Positions 13,306-20,236 are shown, counted from the first letter of the stretch. The stretch is DNA of 21,283 nt from Oscillospiraceae bacterium (GCA_020025295.1 JAHHSJ010000032.1:1-21283), one strand, 5' to 3'. Translations and numbers: made by a program. The notes: generated from the sequence alone by a model not told the origin.

Positions 13306-13906
13306 CATATTTTCTGGCGTTTTCCGGATCTGTATTGAACATCAGCAGGGCTTCTCGGCAGTTGTAAGGCCCCATGCAGTAGTCTTTTTCGGAGAAATCG
13401 TTCAGAATACGGAAGGGGACGACCCGGTTGTAGGAGAAGGGATGGTCCTCCACCATCTGAATCTCCGGGTCTTCAAAAGGCTCCTCCCAGTAATAGGGAT
13501 CGAAGAGATAGACCTTGTCATCCTCCACTTTGGTGAGCAGCACATAGTGGGGGACATCCAGAAACACCCGGGTCACCACGGCGCCGCCCTGCTCCAAAGC
13601 CTTGCAAATGGGATGCTCCGGGGAGAAGCTGACTTCCTCGCCGAGGTAGAACTCGGTGCGGATGGGCAGGTGACCGGTCCGGCCGTAGTTGTTGAACCAG
13701 TTGCTCAGAAATCGCATGCAGTGGGAGGTGGTGCCGGATCTGCCGTCATACCCCTCGGAGTCGTATCCGTCCAGACAGTAGAGCATAATGCGGCGCACCA
13801 CATCCGGGGGAATCTCGTCCTGCTCGAACAGGTAGCTAATGGCGTTGAGCAGGGAAGTCGGGCCACAGTCGAACTCTGAAATTTGATAACGCAGCGGTAC
13901 TTTCAT
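13292..13906 (-). CDS. C39-like papain-fold cysteine protease family protein
   Basis: 204 residues. The catalytic-type cysteine lies in EFDCGPTSLLNA (Cys14), a histidine in VPHYVLLTKV (His120) and an Asp in VYLFDPYYW (Asp136), the Cys-His-Asp order of the C39-like/BtrH-type papain fold. There is no signal peptide, membrane helix or ABC-transporter fusion, so it is a soluble cytoplasmic protein rather than a bacteriocin-exporter protease. Substrate unknown; it could be a peptide or amide bond of a small molecule. The ATG at 13906 follows AGGAGG by 7 bases and overlaps the M20 amidohydrolase stop by 4 bases, so the two enzymes are made together and may act in sequence. Confidence 0.8.
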   Translation of the reverse strand: MKVPLRYQISEFDCGPTSLLNAISYLFEQDEIPPDVVRRIMLYCLDGYDSEGYDGRSGTTSHCMRFLSNWFNNYGRTGHLPIRTEFYLGEEVSFSPEHPICKALEQGGAVVTRVFLDVPHYVLLTKVEDDKVYLFDPYYWEEPFEDPEIQMVEDHPFSYNRVVPFRILNDFSEKDYCMGPYNCREALLMFNTDPENARKYAPMT

Positions 13907-15090
13907 CCAGTTACCTCCTGATCCAGCCAGCGGCGGGCATAGCCTGCATACAGGGCAGCGCCGATGGCGAGGGTGTCCTCATCCAGATTGAATTTGCCAT
14001 TGTGAGCAGGATTGAGGGTATCCGGCTTGGCAGGATTGCCGGAGCCGAGATAGGCATAGGCTCCGGGAATGGTCTGATTCAGCTCGGCAAAATTATCTCC
14101 GGCGAGGGAGAGAGGGCGATCCTGACGGAAGGTCACCTCAGGCATCAGGTCGGACAGAGCGTCCACCGCCTCCCGGCAGACCTGAGCGTCGTTCCACAGG
14201 GCGGAGCAGATGCCATTCCACTGCACCTCGGCGGAACCGCCGTACAGCTGAGCGGTTTCCCGGCACAGAGTCGTGATGTCCCGGCGCAGCTGCTGACGCA
14301 TTTCCTTGGTGATGGTGCGGGTGGTGCCCTCCAGCACAGCGGAATCCGCCAGTGCGTTATAGGTGGTGCCGGAGTGGAAGGTTCCGATGCCCACCAGAAC
14401 CGGCTCCACAGGGGAAGAACGGCGAGTGACCAGCGCCTGCACAGCGTTTACGATCAAGCTGCCGATGTAAACCGCATCCGCACCCAGCTGAGGGGTGGAC
14501 ACATGGGCGGCTTTGCCCTGAATGACGATGCGGAACTGATCCACGGCGGCATTGTTGATGCCGGGAGTCAGACTGACCGTGCCAGCCGGGATTTCGTGGG
14601 CGGTGTGGAGTCCAAAGACCCGTTCCACCCCGTCCAAAGCGCCGGCTTCAATAAAATCCTCTGCACCCTGACCGATTTCTTCTCCGGGCTGGAAAATCAG
14701 CCGCACTTCGCCGCCGAAGTTGTCCCGATCTTCCGATAGCAGCTTGGCAGCACCAAGCAGACAGGCGGTGTGAGCGTCATGACCGCAGGCGTGCATCACG
14801 CCGTCCACCTGAGAGCAGTAGGGGACGGAAGCGGTTTCCTGAATGGGGAGAGCATCAATGTCCGCCCGCAGGGCAATCACATGGGAGCCGGGACGGCTGC
14901 CGTGAATCACGCCCAGTACGCCGGTTCCGCCGACCCGGGAATGGGGGATACCCAGCCGGTCCAGTTCAGTCTCAATCCGCTGAGCCGTCTGAACTTCCTG
15001 CATGGAAAGCTCCGGGTGACGATGAAATGTGCGGCGCAGCTCCACCAGAGTGGGGAGGTCTGCTTTGGCACGAGAGAAAACATCTTTCAT
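13903..15090 (-). CDS. M20 family amidohydrolase (amino-acid N-acyl/aryl hydrolase type)
   Basis: Metal-dependent cytoplasmic hydrolase of the M20D group (hippurate, IAA-amino acid and N-acetyl-amino acid hydrolases), cutting the amide bond of N-acylated amino acids. The 395 residues begin ELRRTFHRHPELSMQE, with ALRADIDALPIQE (about 74-86), the metal site MHACGHDAHTACLLGAA (Cys102, His104, His107), IFQPGEEIGQGAEDFIEAG (Glu137-138), GLHTAHEIPAGTVS, the dimerisation-domain KAAHVSTPQLGADAV, and SGTTYNALADSAVLEGTTRT. The ATG at 15090 has GAAGG 7 bases before it; an in-frame ATG at 15123 lies in a hairpin arm and would add 11 residues. It is first in an operon with the C39-like protease. The native substrate cannot be read from sequence. 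Confidence 0.93.
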   Translation of the reverse strand: MKDVFSRAKADLPTLVELRRTFHRHPELSMQEVQTAQRIETELDRLGIPHSRVGGTGVLGVIHGSRPGSHVIALRADIDALPIQETASVPYCSQVDGVMHACGHDAHTACLLGAAKLLSEDRDNFGGEVRLIFQPGEEIGQGAEDFIEAGALDGVERVFGLHTAHEIPAGTVSLTPGINNAAVDQFRIVIQGKAAHVSTPQLGADAVYIGSLIVNAVQALVTRRSSPVEPVLVGIGTFHSGTTYNALADSAVLEGTTRTITKEMRQQLRRDITTLCRETAQLYGGSAEVQWNGICSALWNDAQVCREAVDALSDLMPEVTFRQDRPLSLAGDNFAELNQTIPGAYAYLGSGNPAKPDTLNPAHNGKFNLDEDTLAIGAALYAGYARRWLDQEVTG

Positions 15091-15109
15091 AGTGCGGCCT
15101 TCTTTCTCT

Positions 15110-15148
15110 AAAAAAGAACTCATATACCCGGGTAAGCCCGGGTATATG
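15110..15148 (-). promoter_or_regulatory. terminator-like hairpin in the M20 leader, possible attenuator
   Basis: Perfect 12-bp stem CATATACCCGGG/CCCGGGTATATG (15121-15132 and 15137-15148) with a 4-base loop, followed on the minus strand by AGTTC and six U (15110-15115). It sits between the near-consensus promoter (15159-15187) and the ATG at 15090, starting only about 4 bases after the expected transcription start. It may also serve as the terminator for the upstream CHR transporter pair, which has no other obvious one. Confidence 0.75.
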
Positions 15149-15158
15149 GGATGGGTGT

Positions 15159-15187
15159 ATGATAGCATCCGTGGCATTCTATGTCAA
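15159..15187 (-). promoter_or_regulatory. strong promoter of the M20/C39 operon
   Basis: Consensus -35 TTGACA (15182-15187), 17-base spacer, extended -10 TGC-TATCAT (TATCAT at 15159-15164), minus strand. One of the best promoters in the window. A 9-bp inverted repeat AATCGGTGC (15186-15194) / GCACCGATT (15236-15244) lies just upstream and touches the -35. Confidence 0.85.
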
Positions 15188-15262
15188 TCGGTGCGTGGTT
15201 GCCCGGTGCATCCGTCCGATCGAAGGGGAAATCTTGCACCGATTTGGCGGCAGCAGTCCGAC

Positions 15263-15835
15263 TCAGATCGGCAGGTGCAGGGCATAGCCTGCCACGATAC
15301 CTAAGAGAGCAGAAAGTGCAATAATCAGGATGGGATGCACCTTGCGGACGGAAAGCACGATCATAAGCGCTGTGATGGCCAGAGAAACATAGAACAAAGG
15401 CGTGGTAAAGACGGCAGCGGACACCTCGGCAGGGAAGAACACCGTGCCGGTCACAGAGAGCAGAGCCGAGGCAATCATGCCCACCACTGCCGGTTTCAGG
15501 CCGTACATAATGCCCTTCATGGGCTTACTGGAGCGGAATTTGGAAAAACAACGAGCCACCAGCAAGATAATCACAAAGCTGGGAAGTACCACGCCGAGAG
15601 TGGCGCAGAAAGCGCCGAATACGCCGCCCATGGTCGAACCCACGAAGGTGGCCATGTTGATGGCAAAGGGGCCGGGGGTGCTTTCGCTGACGGCGACAAA
15701 GTTGACCAGCATTTCGCTTTCCATCCAGCCGTGCTCCAATACCGCTGACTGGATCAAAGGCAGCATGGCATAGCCGCCGCCAAAGGTAAACAGACCGATT
15801 TTAAAGAAGGTCCAAAACAAATCAAGAAAGATCAT
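15263..15835 (-). CDS. CHR-family (chromate-type) transporter, second half-size subunit
   Basis: 190-residue membrane protein of the chromate ion transporter family, half-size form. FFKIGLFTFGGGYAMLPLIQ near the N-terminus and SESTPGPFAINMATFVG (about 50-66) are the family's two conserved blocks; about five or six membrane helices follow. The ATG at 15835 has GGAGG 7 bases before it and overlaps the upstream half-gene stop (ATGA). Half-size members occur as adjacent pairs and are thought to work together. In characterised members the pair exports chromate, but in an anaerobe another oxyanion is equally possible. The Crp/Fnr gene diverges from the other end of the operon. Confidence 0.92.
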   Translation of the reverse strand: MIFLDLFWTFFKIGLFTFGGGYAMLPLIQSAVLEHGWMESEMLVNFVAVSESTPGPFAINMATFVGSTMGGVFGAFCATLGVVLPSFVIILLVARCFSKFRSSKPMKGIMYGLKPAVVGMIASALLSVTGTVFFPAEVSAAVFTTPLFYVSLAITALMIVLSVRKVHPILIIALSALLGIVAGYALHLPI

Positions 15836-16395
15836 GCTTCTGCCTCCTTGCTCTTTGTTAGAAAAACAACATAACCGAAAATAGCGCAGCACAGCAGCAC
15901 CAGAATGGCATTCAGACCCAGAATACCGGCGCCGAGGAAGGCGAGAGAGGCGATCAGAATGGGGAAGGTGCTGCGCTCCAGCTTCTTTGCCATGTTCCAG
16001 AGGGTGTGGAAGATAAGGGCCAGCACACCGGCACGGACACCGAGGAAGGCATAAGCCACTACCGGCAGGTGGGAGAAGGTGTCCAGCACCCGGGAGAGCA
16101 GCAGGATGATAAGAAAGCTGGGGAGTACCACGCCGGTGGTTGCGGCAAGGGCTCCGGCGAACCCAGCCATGCGCTGTCCCACAAAGGTGGCGGAGTTGAT
16201 GGCGATCGGACCGGGGGTGGACTCGGCAATGGCGGTCATCTCCAAAATCTCGTCCTCCTTCATCCAGTGGTGATGGTGAACTACTTCCCGCATAATCAGG
16301 GGGAGCATGGCGTAACCGCCGCCAAAGGTGAACAGACCGATGGTGAAAAAGGTGGAAAAGAGCTGCCAGAGCAGATTTGAATGATGTTGTTTCAT
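15832..16395 (-). CDS. CHR-family (chromate-type) transporter, first half-size subunit
   Basis: 187-residue membrane protein with FTIGLFTFGGGYAMLPLIMR and AESTPGPIAINSATFVGQ, matching the conserved blocks of the neighbouring subunit, so the two are ancient duplicates. A histidine run (VVHHHHW) in the first loop is a minor oddity; it may be chance or contact a metal. I chose the ATG at 16395; an in-frame TTG at 16401 would sit too close to the AAGG ribosome site. It ends GCAGAAGCATGA, overlapping the next subunit's ATG, so the products are made in equal amounts. A near-consensus promoter lies 80 bases upstream, back to back with that of the Crp/Fnr gene. Confidence 0.92.
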   Translation of the reverse strand: MKQHHSNLLWQLFSTFFTIGLFTFGGGYAMLPLIMREVVHHHHWMKEDEILEMTAIAESTPGPIAINSATFVGQRMAGFAGALAATTGVVLPSFLIILLLSRVLDTFSHLPVVAYAFLGVRAGVLALIFHTLWNMAKKLERSTFPILIASLAFLGAGILGLNAILVLLCCAIFGYVVFLTKSKEAEA

Positions 16396-16473
16396 AGGCA
16401 ATGTACCTTGCTTTCCGAAAATGGATGGAGCACAGCCCGATTTCGGGTGTACTCTTGAAATTCACATTGATTT

Positions 16474-16502
16474 ATTATAATCGTTTTGAAAAATACCGTC
16501 AA
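16474..16502 (-). promoter_or_regulatory. promoter of the CHR transporter pair
   Basis: -35 TTGACG (16497-16502), 17-base spacer, consensus -10 TATAAT (16474-16479), minus strand. Leader about 70 bases with a small CCCGA/TCGGG hairpin. It is about 50 bp from the divergent Crp/Fnr promoter. Confidence 0.85.
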
Positions 16503-16548
16503 TCCAATCGTGAAAAATCATAAAAAGATGGGAAAATCGGGAAAAATG

Positions 16549-16577
16549 TTGACTCATGCTCCGGGAAAGGATATAGT
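16549..16577 (+). promoter_or_regulatory. promoter of the Crp/Fnr regulator
   Basis: -35 TTGACT (16549-16554), 17-base spacer, -10 TATAGT (16572-16577). Start expected near 16584. Confidence 0.8.
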
Positions 16578-16588
16578 AGCAGTGAAGT

Positions 16589-16602
16589 GTTGTAAATACA
16601 AC
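16589..16602. promoter_or_regulatory. 14-bp palindrome in the Crp/Fnr leader, candidate operator
   Basis: GTTGTA-AA-TACAAC is a perfect dyad placed between the expected transcription start and the ribosome site of the regulator gene, a common place for autorepression. It is not a textbook Crp or Fnr site. I see no second copy at the CHR promoter. Confidence 0.5.
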
Positions 16603-16612
16603 GGAGAGGGAG

Positions 16613-17281
16613 ATGGGTATGAGAAAGTATAAGCAGGAGCTGCTGAACTGCCCCCTGTTTGAAGGAATCGAGTGGGAGGAAATCACACGAGTGATGGAGT
16701 GCCTGCGACCCAAGCTGCTGGAGGTGCCTGCCGGAGAATCCGTGTTTTCCCGGGGCGGCAAGCCGGAGCACCTGTGGGTTGTGCTTCAGGGTAAGGTGGA
16801 AGTGCAGGAGGAAGATGTTCTGGGCGGCGTGAGAGCGGTTCAGACGGCCGAACCCAGAGCGATGGTCGGTTACCTTTATGCTTGCGCAGGGCTTGCAGAG
16901 CTTCCTGTGGCCGCTGTGGCGGCGGAGGACAGCGTGGTGCTGCGGCTGGACTGCCGCCGGGTTATGACCACCTGCGACCATTCCTGCCGCTATCACAAGC
17001 GTCTGGCCCGAAATCTGATGCGTTTGGTGGCAAGAGGAAATCTGGAGTATCAGCAGAAGGCCTATTTGCTGTCCCGCAGAACCACACGGGAGAAGCTGAT
17101 GACCTATCTGTTGGAGGAGGCCAACCGACAGGGCAGCCGGGAATTCACCATTGCCATGGATCGGCAGCAGCTGGCCAATTACCTGTGCGTGGAGCGCAGC
17201 GCCATGTCCACGGAAATCAGCAGACTCTGCAAGGACGGCGTGATCGAGTGCCGCCGCAGCTGGTTCAAGCTGTTGGGCTGA
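16613..17281 (+). CDS. Crp/Fnr family transcriptional regulator
   Basis: 222 residues. The N-terminal cyclic-nucleotide-binding-like beta-barrel (about 10-125) begins NCPLFEGIEWEEITRVMECL and includes AGESVFSRGGKPEHLWVVLQGKVEVQEED. The dimer helix (about 125-160) contains LARNLMRLVARGN, and a Crp-type winged helix-turn-helix (about 175-222) shows FTIAMDRQQLANYLCVERSA followed by MSTEISRLCKDGVIE. No four-cysteine Fnr iron-sulfur pattern is present, though Cys residues occur (for example TTCDHSC), and the cAMP-binding arginine motif is not evident, so the signal is unknown. The ATG at 16613 or at 16619 could be used; both have GGAG/GAGGGAG upstream. Divergent from the CHR transporter pair, which it probably regulates. 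Confidence 0.9.
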   Translation: MGMRKYKQELLNCPLFEGIEWEEITRVMECLRPKLLEVPAGESVFSRGGKPEHLWVVLQGKVEVQEEDVLGGVRAVQTAEPRAMVGYLYACAGLAELPVAAVAAEDSVVLRLDCRRVMTTCDHSCRYHKRLARNLMRLVARGNLEYQQKAYLLSRRTTREKLMTYLLEEANRQGSREFTIAMDRQQLANYLCVERSAMSTEISRLCKDGVIECRRSWFKLLG

Positions 17282-17316
17282 TTTGGGCATATCATCGTCT
17301 GCTTGTTGAATCAGAG

Positions 17317-17358
17317 CAGCCCTTGTCCCGGTAAAAATGGGGCAAGGGCTGTTTTTTT
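17317..17358 (+). terminator. intrinsic terminator of the Crp/Fnr gene
   Basis: 13-bp stem CAGCCCTTGTCCC/GGGGCAAGGGCTG (one G-U), 9-base loop, followed by seven T. Confidence 0.95.
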
Positions 17359-17365
17359 GTAGAAG

Positions 17366-17388
17366 GATGTAAAGGAAGCTTGACAAAA
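17366..17388. repeat. operator-like repeat, copy 1
   Basis: A 23-bp element beginning GATGTAAAGGAAGCTTGACA that is repeated 46 bp downstream with 21 of 23 positions identical. It contains the imperfect dyad TGT-n-AAG-n4-CTT-n-ACA and covers the -35 of the small XRE regulator gene, where a bound repressor would block transcription. Confidence 0.65.
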
Positions 17389-17408
17389 CGGGCAAGGTAT
17401 CGTATGAT
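17380..17408 (+). promoter_or_regulatory. promoter of the small XRE regulator operon
   Basis: Consensus -35 TTGACA (17380-17385), 17-base spacer, -10 TATGAT (17403-17408). The -35 lies inside repeat copy 1, and the start region abuts copy 2. Confidence 0.85.
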
Positions 17409-17411
17409 CTT

Positions 17412-17434
17412 GATGTAAAGGAACCTTGTCAAAA
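17412..17434. repeat. operator-like repeat, copy 2
   Basis: Begins GATGTAAAGGAACCTTGTCA; 21 of 23 positions match copy 1. It spans the expected transcription start and ends beside the ribosome site. Two copies 46 bp apart, about four to four and a half helix turns, suit cooperative binding. Confidence 0.65.
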
Positions 17435-17447
17435 AGGAGGCGTGACC

Positions 17448-17654
17448 ATGGAGAATCGGGTAGAGGAGCTGCGAAAAGCCAAATCCATGAGTCAGGAGGA
17501 GTTTGCGAGGGCAATCCGGGTATCCCGGCAGACCGTAAGCTCCATTGAAACGGGAAAGTACAATCCTTCCTTGGAACTGGCGTTTACCATCGCAGATTTT
17601 TTTGATCAAACGATAGAAGAAGTGTTTTTGCACGAAAGGGGCGAAAAACAATGA
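17448..17654 (+). CDS. small XRE-family HTH repressor
   Basis: 68-residue protein that is almost wholly one helix-turn-helix domain: VEELRKAKSMSQEEFARAIR followed by VSRQTVSSIETGKYNPSLEL and IADFFDQTIEEVFLHE. This is the compact Firmicutes repressor type (YgzD/Cro-like). The ATG at 17448 follows AGGAGG by 7 bases. It overlaps the next, membrane-protein gene by ATGA. The tandem repeats on its promoter suggest autoregulation. Confidence 0.93.
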   Translation: MENRVEELRKAKSMSQEEFARAIRVSRQTVSSIETGKYNPSLELAFTIADFFDQTIEEVFLHERGEKQ

Positions 17655-18094
17655 AAAAGAGCAGTTTTGTCGTGGGAATGGTCTATGTGCTGGTTGGCAT
17701 TGTCTGTCTGGTGTGCGCCGTTAGGGTAGAGGACGGACTGCAAGGTATGCTGAGCGGCATGGGCGGCGCCGGAATTGGCATGGGCGGAATGCTGATGGTC
17801 AAGTATCTCCGTTGGAAGGCCCATAAGGACGAACCCGAGTTCCGGGAGAAATGGGAGCAGGAGCAGATCGAGCAGAACGATGAGTTGACCCTCACAGTGC
17901 GCAGACAGACGGCACAGATCGTCCATGTGGTGGAACTGGTAGTTGGTGCCGTGGCCTCGCTGGTCTTTCTGATTCTGGGGGAACTGGGTATCTTGGAAAG
18001 CGGGCAGTTCATGGGCGTGTTTCTGTGCCTGTTCATACTGGGGCAGCTGGTGCTGTCCGAGGTTATCTTCCGTCATAAGATGGCACAATATTGA
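17651..18094 (+). CDS. four-helix membrane protein paired with the XRE repressor
   Basis: 147 residues with about four membrane helices: VVGMVYVLVGIVCLVCAV, a Gly/Met-rich second helix (GMLSGMGGAGIGMGGMLMV), then a charged cytoplasmic segment (about 58-85, WKAHKDEPEFREKWEQEQIE), and two further helices (about 92-112 and 122-140). This layout resembles DUF2178-type proteins, which commonly sit directly behind a small XRE regulator. Function unknown; the pairing suggests that the membrane protein senses or relays an envelope signal or is the regulator's main target. Coupled to the regulator by a 4-base overlap and ended by a strong terminator. Confidence 0.8.
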   Translation: MKKSSFVVGMVYVLVGIVCLVCAVRVEDGLQGMLSGMGGAGIGMGGMLMVKYLRWKAHKDEPEFREKWEQEQIEQNDELTLTVRRQTAQIVHVVELVVGAVASLVFLILGELGILESGQFMGVFLCLFILGQLVLSEVIFRHKMAQY

Positions 18095-18129
18095 AAAAAA
18101 CACCCGCTCGGCAGAGCGGGTGTTTTTTG
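18095..18129. terminator. bidirectional terminator
   Basis: Stem ACACCCGCTC/GAGCGGGTGT with a 4-base loop, flanked by six A on the left and six T on the right, directly after the membrane-protein stop. It works for the convergent kinase gene as well. Confidence 0.95.
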
Positions 18130-18133
18130 TAGA

Positions 18134-19270
18134 TCAGATAGTAAATTTCAGGGGAGAGGCGGACGCCTTGGGGTGCTGGGTCACCTGCTGGTAACACTCT
18201 GCCACAATGGCCTCCAGCTGAGGCATCTTCTCCAGAATCCGCTTGGACAGCTCCAGCTGGCAGCGGCCTCGCACCAGATTGTGGGAGGGGTAGTCGATAT
18301 GGAAGTAGTGATCGCCCTGTAAATAGTCGTCCAGAAAACGGCTGCCCAGCTCGACAGCCAGCACAAAGGGGCTGAGGGCCAGAGTCTGAAGCTCATAATG
18401 GGTCAGCACGGCAGCGGTTTTGCTGAGAAAGCCCATGGTAAAGGTGCGGAACACATCCAAATCGCAGTCTACCTGCTCCAAATCGGTGCAATCCTCGCCG
18501 GCACGGTTGGCGGCGGAACGGATGGCGTCACCGAAATCGTGGGCAATCAGACCAGGCATCACTGTGTCCAGATCAATGACCGCCACCGGCTGGTTGGTGG
18601 TGGGGTCAAAGAGCACATTGTTGATCTTAGTGTCGTTGTGGGTGACACGGATGGGCAGTTTGCCGTCCTGTCGAAGGTAGGAGAGGGTGCAGGCCTGCTC
18701 AGCCACCGAGTGGATGTATTCCAACTCCTCCTGCATCTCCTCGGCACGTCCCAACTGGTCGGTGTGGGCGCTCTGGAACAGGTCCGCCAGACGGTGGGGA
18801 GTGTCGTGGAAATGGTAGATGGTTTCGTAGAGCTGAGTGGCGTCAAAGTCGGACAACAGCTGCTGGAACTCACCGAAGGCCTCTGCCGTGCCCCGAAGCA
18901 CGGAGTTGTCGGAGCAGACATTGAAGGTGTTGGAGGGGATGTAGTTGCAAAGCCGCCAGAAGCCGTCCTTGTCGAAAATGTAGGTCAGCCGATCCTTGGT
19001 GTGATGGAAATGCAGCGCCACCTGACCGGGCTTTTTGGCACGGATGTGCTCTGTCACCAGATCAATGTTGTGCATGACTTCCTTGGGACGGCGGAAGGCG
19101 TAGGTGTTGACTTCCTGAACGATATAGTCCTTTTCAGAGCCGTCCTCCTTGCGGAAACGCACCTGATAGGTCTGGTTCACATTGCCCACCTTGATGTGGG
19201 AAAAGCCGATGAACTCCCCTTGGATACGGAAGCCTTGGCAGATCTGCTGCAGTTTCGTCTTGATGTCCAT
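18134..19270 (-). CDS. nahK: NahK-like sugar kinase (APH-fold phosphotransferase)
   Basis: 378 residues of the aminoglycoside/choline-kinase fold. The catalytic loop is THNDTKINNVLFD (His211-Asn212-Asp213) and the metal-binding segment VAVIDLDTVMPGLIAHDFGD (Asp233/Asp235). The VTHNDTK, IDLDTVMPGL and DFGD strings are those of N-acetylhexosamine 1-kinase, which phosphorylates GlcNAc or GalNAc at C1 in bifidobacteria and gut Firmicutes. The N-terminal GFSHIKVGNVNQTYQVRF is the nucleotide-binding loop. That substrate is inferred from motif similarity; the lacto-N-biose phosphorylase usually linked to it is absent here. The ATG at 19270 follows AAAGGA by 8 bases. No promoter is visible in the 105 bases before it, so it is probably cotranscribed with the upstream PHP gene. 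Confidence 0.85.
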   Translation of the reverse strand: MDIKTKLQQICQGFRIQGEFIGFSHIKVGNVNQTYQVRFRKEDGSEKDYIVQEVNTYAFRRPKEVMHNIDLVTEHIRAKKPGQVALHFHHTKDRLTYIFDKDGFWRLCNYIPSNTFNVCSDNSVLRGTAEAFGEFQQLLSDFDATQLYETIYHFHDTPHRLADLFQSAHTDQLGRAEEMQEELEYIHSVAEQACTLSYLRQDGKLPIRVTHNDTKINNVLFDPTTNQPVAVIDLDTVMPGLIAHDFGDAIRSAANRAGEDCTDLEQVDCDLDVFRTFTMGFLSKTAAVLTHYELQTLALSPFVLAVELGSRFLDDYLQGDHYFHIDYPSHNLVRGRCQLELSKRILEKMPQLEAIVAECYQQVTQHPKASASPLKFTI

Positions 19271-19316
19271 AGAAACATTCCTTTAATGCAAACTGAGAAA
19301 CAGAAAGCACAACAGA

Positions 19317-19346
19317 CAGCCCCTCCGAGTCGCACCAGAGGGGCTG
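19317..19346 (-). other. hairpin between the PHP and kinase genes
   Basis: 9-bp stem CAGCCCCTC/GAGGGGCTG with a 12-base loop, 29 bases after the PHP stop codon. No good U-run on the minus strand, so possibly a partial terminator or a stabiliser that lowers kinase expression relative to the PHP gene. Confidence 0.5.
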
Positions 19347-19375
19347 GTTGGTTTTCTGTTCTGAGGGGAGGGCAA

Positions 19376-20191
19376 TCAGCCGTCCAGAGAGATAAAGTGG
19401 GGATTGCGCTTTTCAAACGCAGCCACATAGCGGAACCCGATGTCCCGGAGCATGTCGTAGACATGGGGGATGTTGGAGCCCACCGCAGAGGGGAAGTGGG
19501 CGTCACTGCCCACGGTGACGATCTCACCGCCCAGCTCATGGTAGGTGGTCATCAGGGAGATGTAGTCCTGCTCAATGCGGGGAGACCAGTTTTTGGTGTT
19601 GACCTCAATGCCCTTGCCCTTGGAGATAATGACCTTCAGAATCTCACGGATCTGGTCCTGATAGCGGTCCAGATTGACATCCTGACCGTCCCGGTCACGC
19701 ATATAGCGCATGGGGTAGGGAATATGACCGAAGGTGTCGAAGTGACCCCACTGCACGCTTTCCATCATGGTTTTGAAGTAGTCATCCAGATGGACATAGC
19801 AGGTTTCGGGGTCCTTGTAGCGGAAATCATAGAAATCCAGCCGACCGGCGGCAATGGACAGGTTGTGGACGGAGCAGATGACAAAGTCCAGACCCGGCTC
19901 CTGCTGAACCCGGTCGCCGCACGCAAAGTCGGTGGGCACATTGCCAATCTCAATGCCATAGCGGAGGTTCACTTGATCGCCCCAGGCTGCCTGAGCTTTC
20001 TCCTGCTCCAGACGGACCGGCGCCCAGTCAAAGTTGGGATTGTAGCTGCCGTCAATGTCCAGAATGTCATAGTGGTCAGTGAAGCAGATTTCGGAGATAC
20101 CTGCGTCGATTGCACCCTTGGCCATGTCCGCCCGAGGCGCATCGCTGTCCCGGGAGATAATGGAATGGGTGTGACTGTCTGCATAGTACAT
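19376..20191 (-). CDS. PHP-family histidinol-phosphatase-like phosphoesterase
   Basis: 271 residues of the HisJ/HisK group, which dephosphorylates histidinol phosphate in histidine synthesis. Metal motifs: DSHTHSIISRDSDAP (Asp5, His7, His9), ICFTDHYDIL, RYGIEIGN, FVICSVHNL, the FDTFGHIPYPMRY segment, GIEVNTKNW and VGSDAHFPSAVGSNI. The ATG at 20191 has GAGGTG 5 bases before it. There are no other histidine genes in the window, and many relatives outside his operons act on other phosphoesters, so the substrate is uncertain. It probably forms a two-gene unit with the NahK-like kinase. Confidence 0.85.
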   Translation of the reverse strand: MYYADSHTHSIISRDSDAPRADMAKGAIDAGISEICFTDHYDILDIDGSYNPNFDWAPVRLEQEKAQAAWGDQVNLRYGIEIGNVPTDFACGDRVQQEPGLDFVICSVHNLSIAAGRLDFYDFRYKDPETCYVHLDDYFKTMMESVQWGHFDTFGHIPYPMRYMRDRDGQDVNLDRYQDQIREILKVIISKGKGIEVNTKNWSPRIEQDYISLMTTYHELGGEIVTVGSDAHFPSAVGSNIPHVYDMLRDIGFRYVAAFEKRNPHFISLDG

Positions 20192-20230
20192 AGAGACACC
20201 TCAATTCAAGTGAAATACAAAATCAGTATC

Positions 20231-20236
20231 AGTATA
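20231..20236 (-). promoter_or_regulatory. extended -10 of the PHP/kinase unit
   Basis: TGT-TATACT on the minus strand (TATACT at 20231-20236). The -35 is poor (TGGAAA at 16 bases). Leader about 35 bases. Confidence 0.5.
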
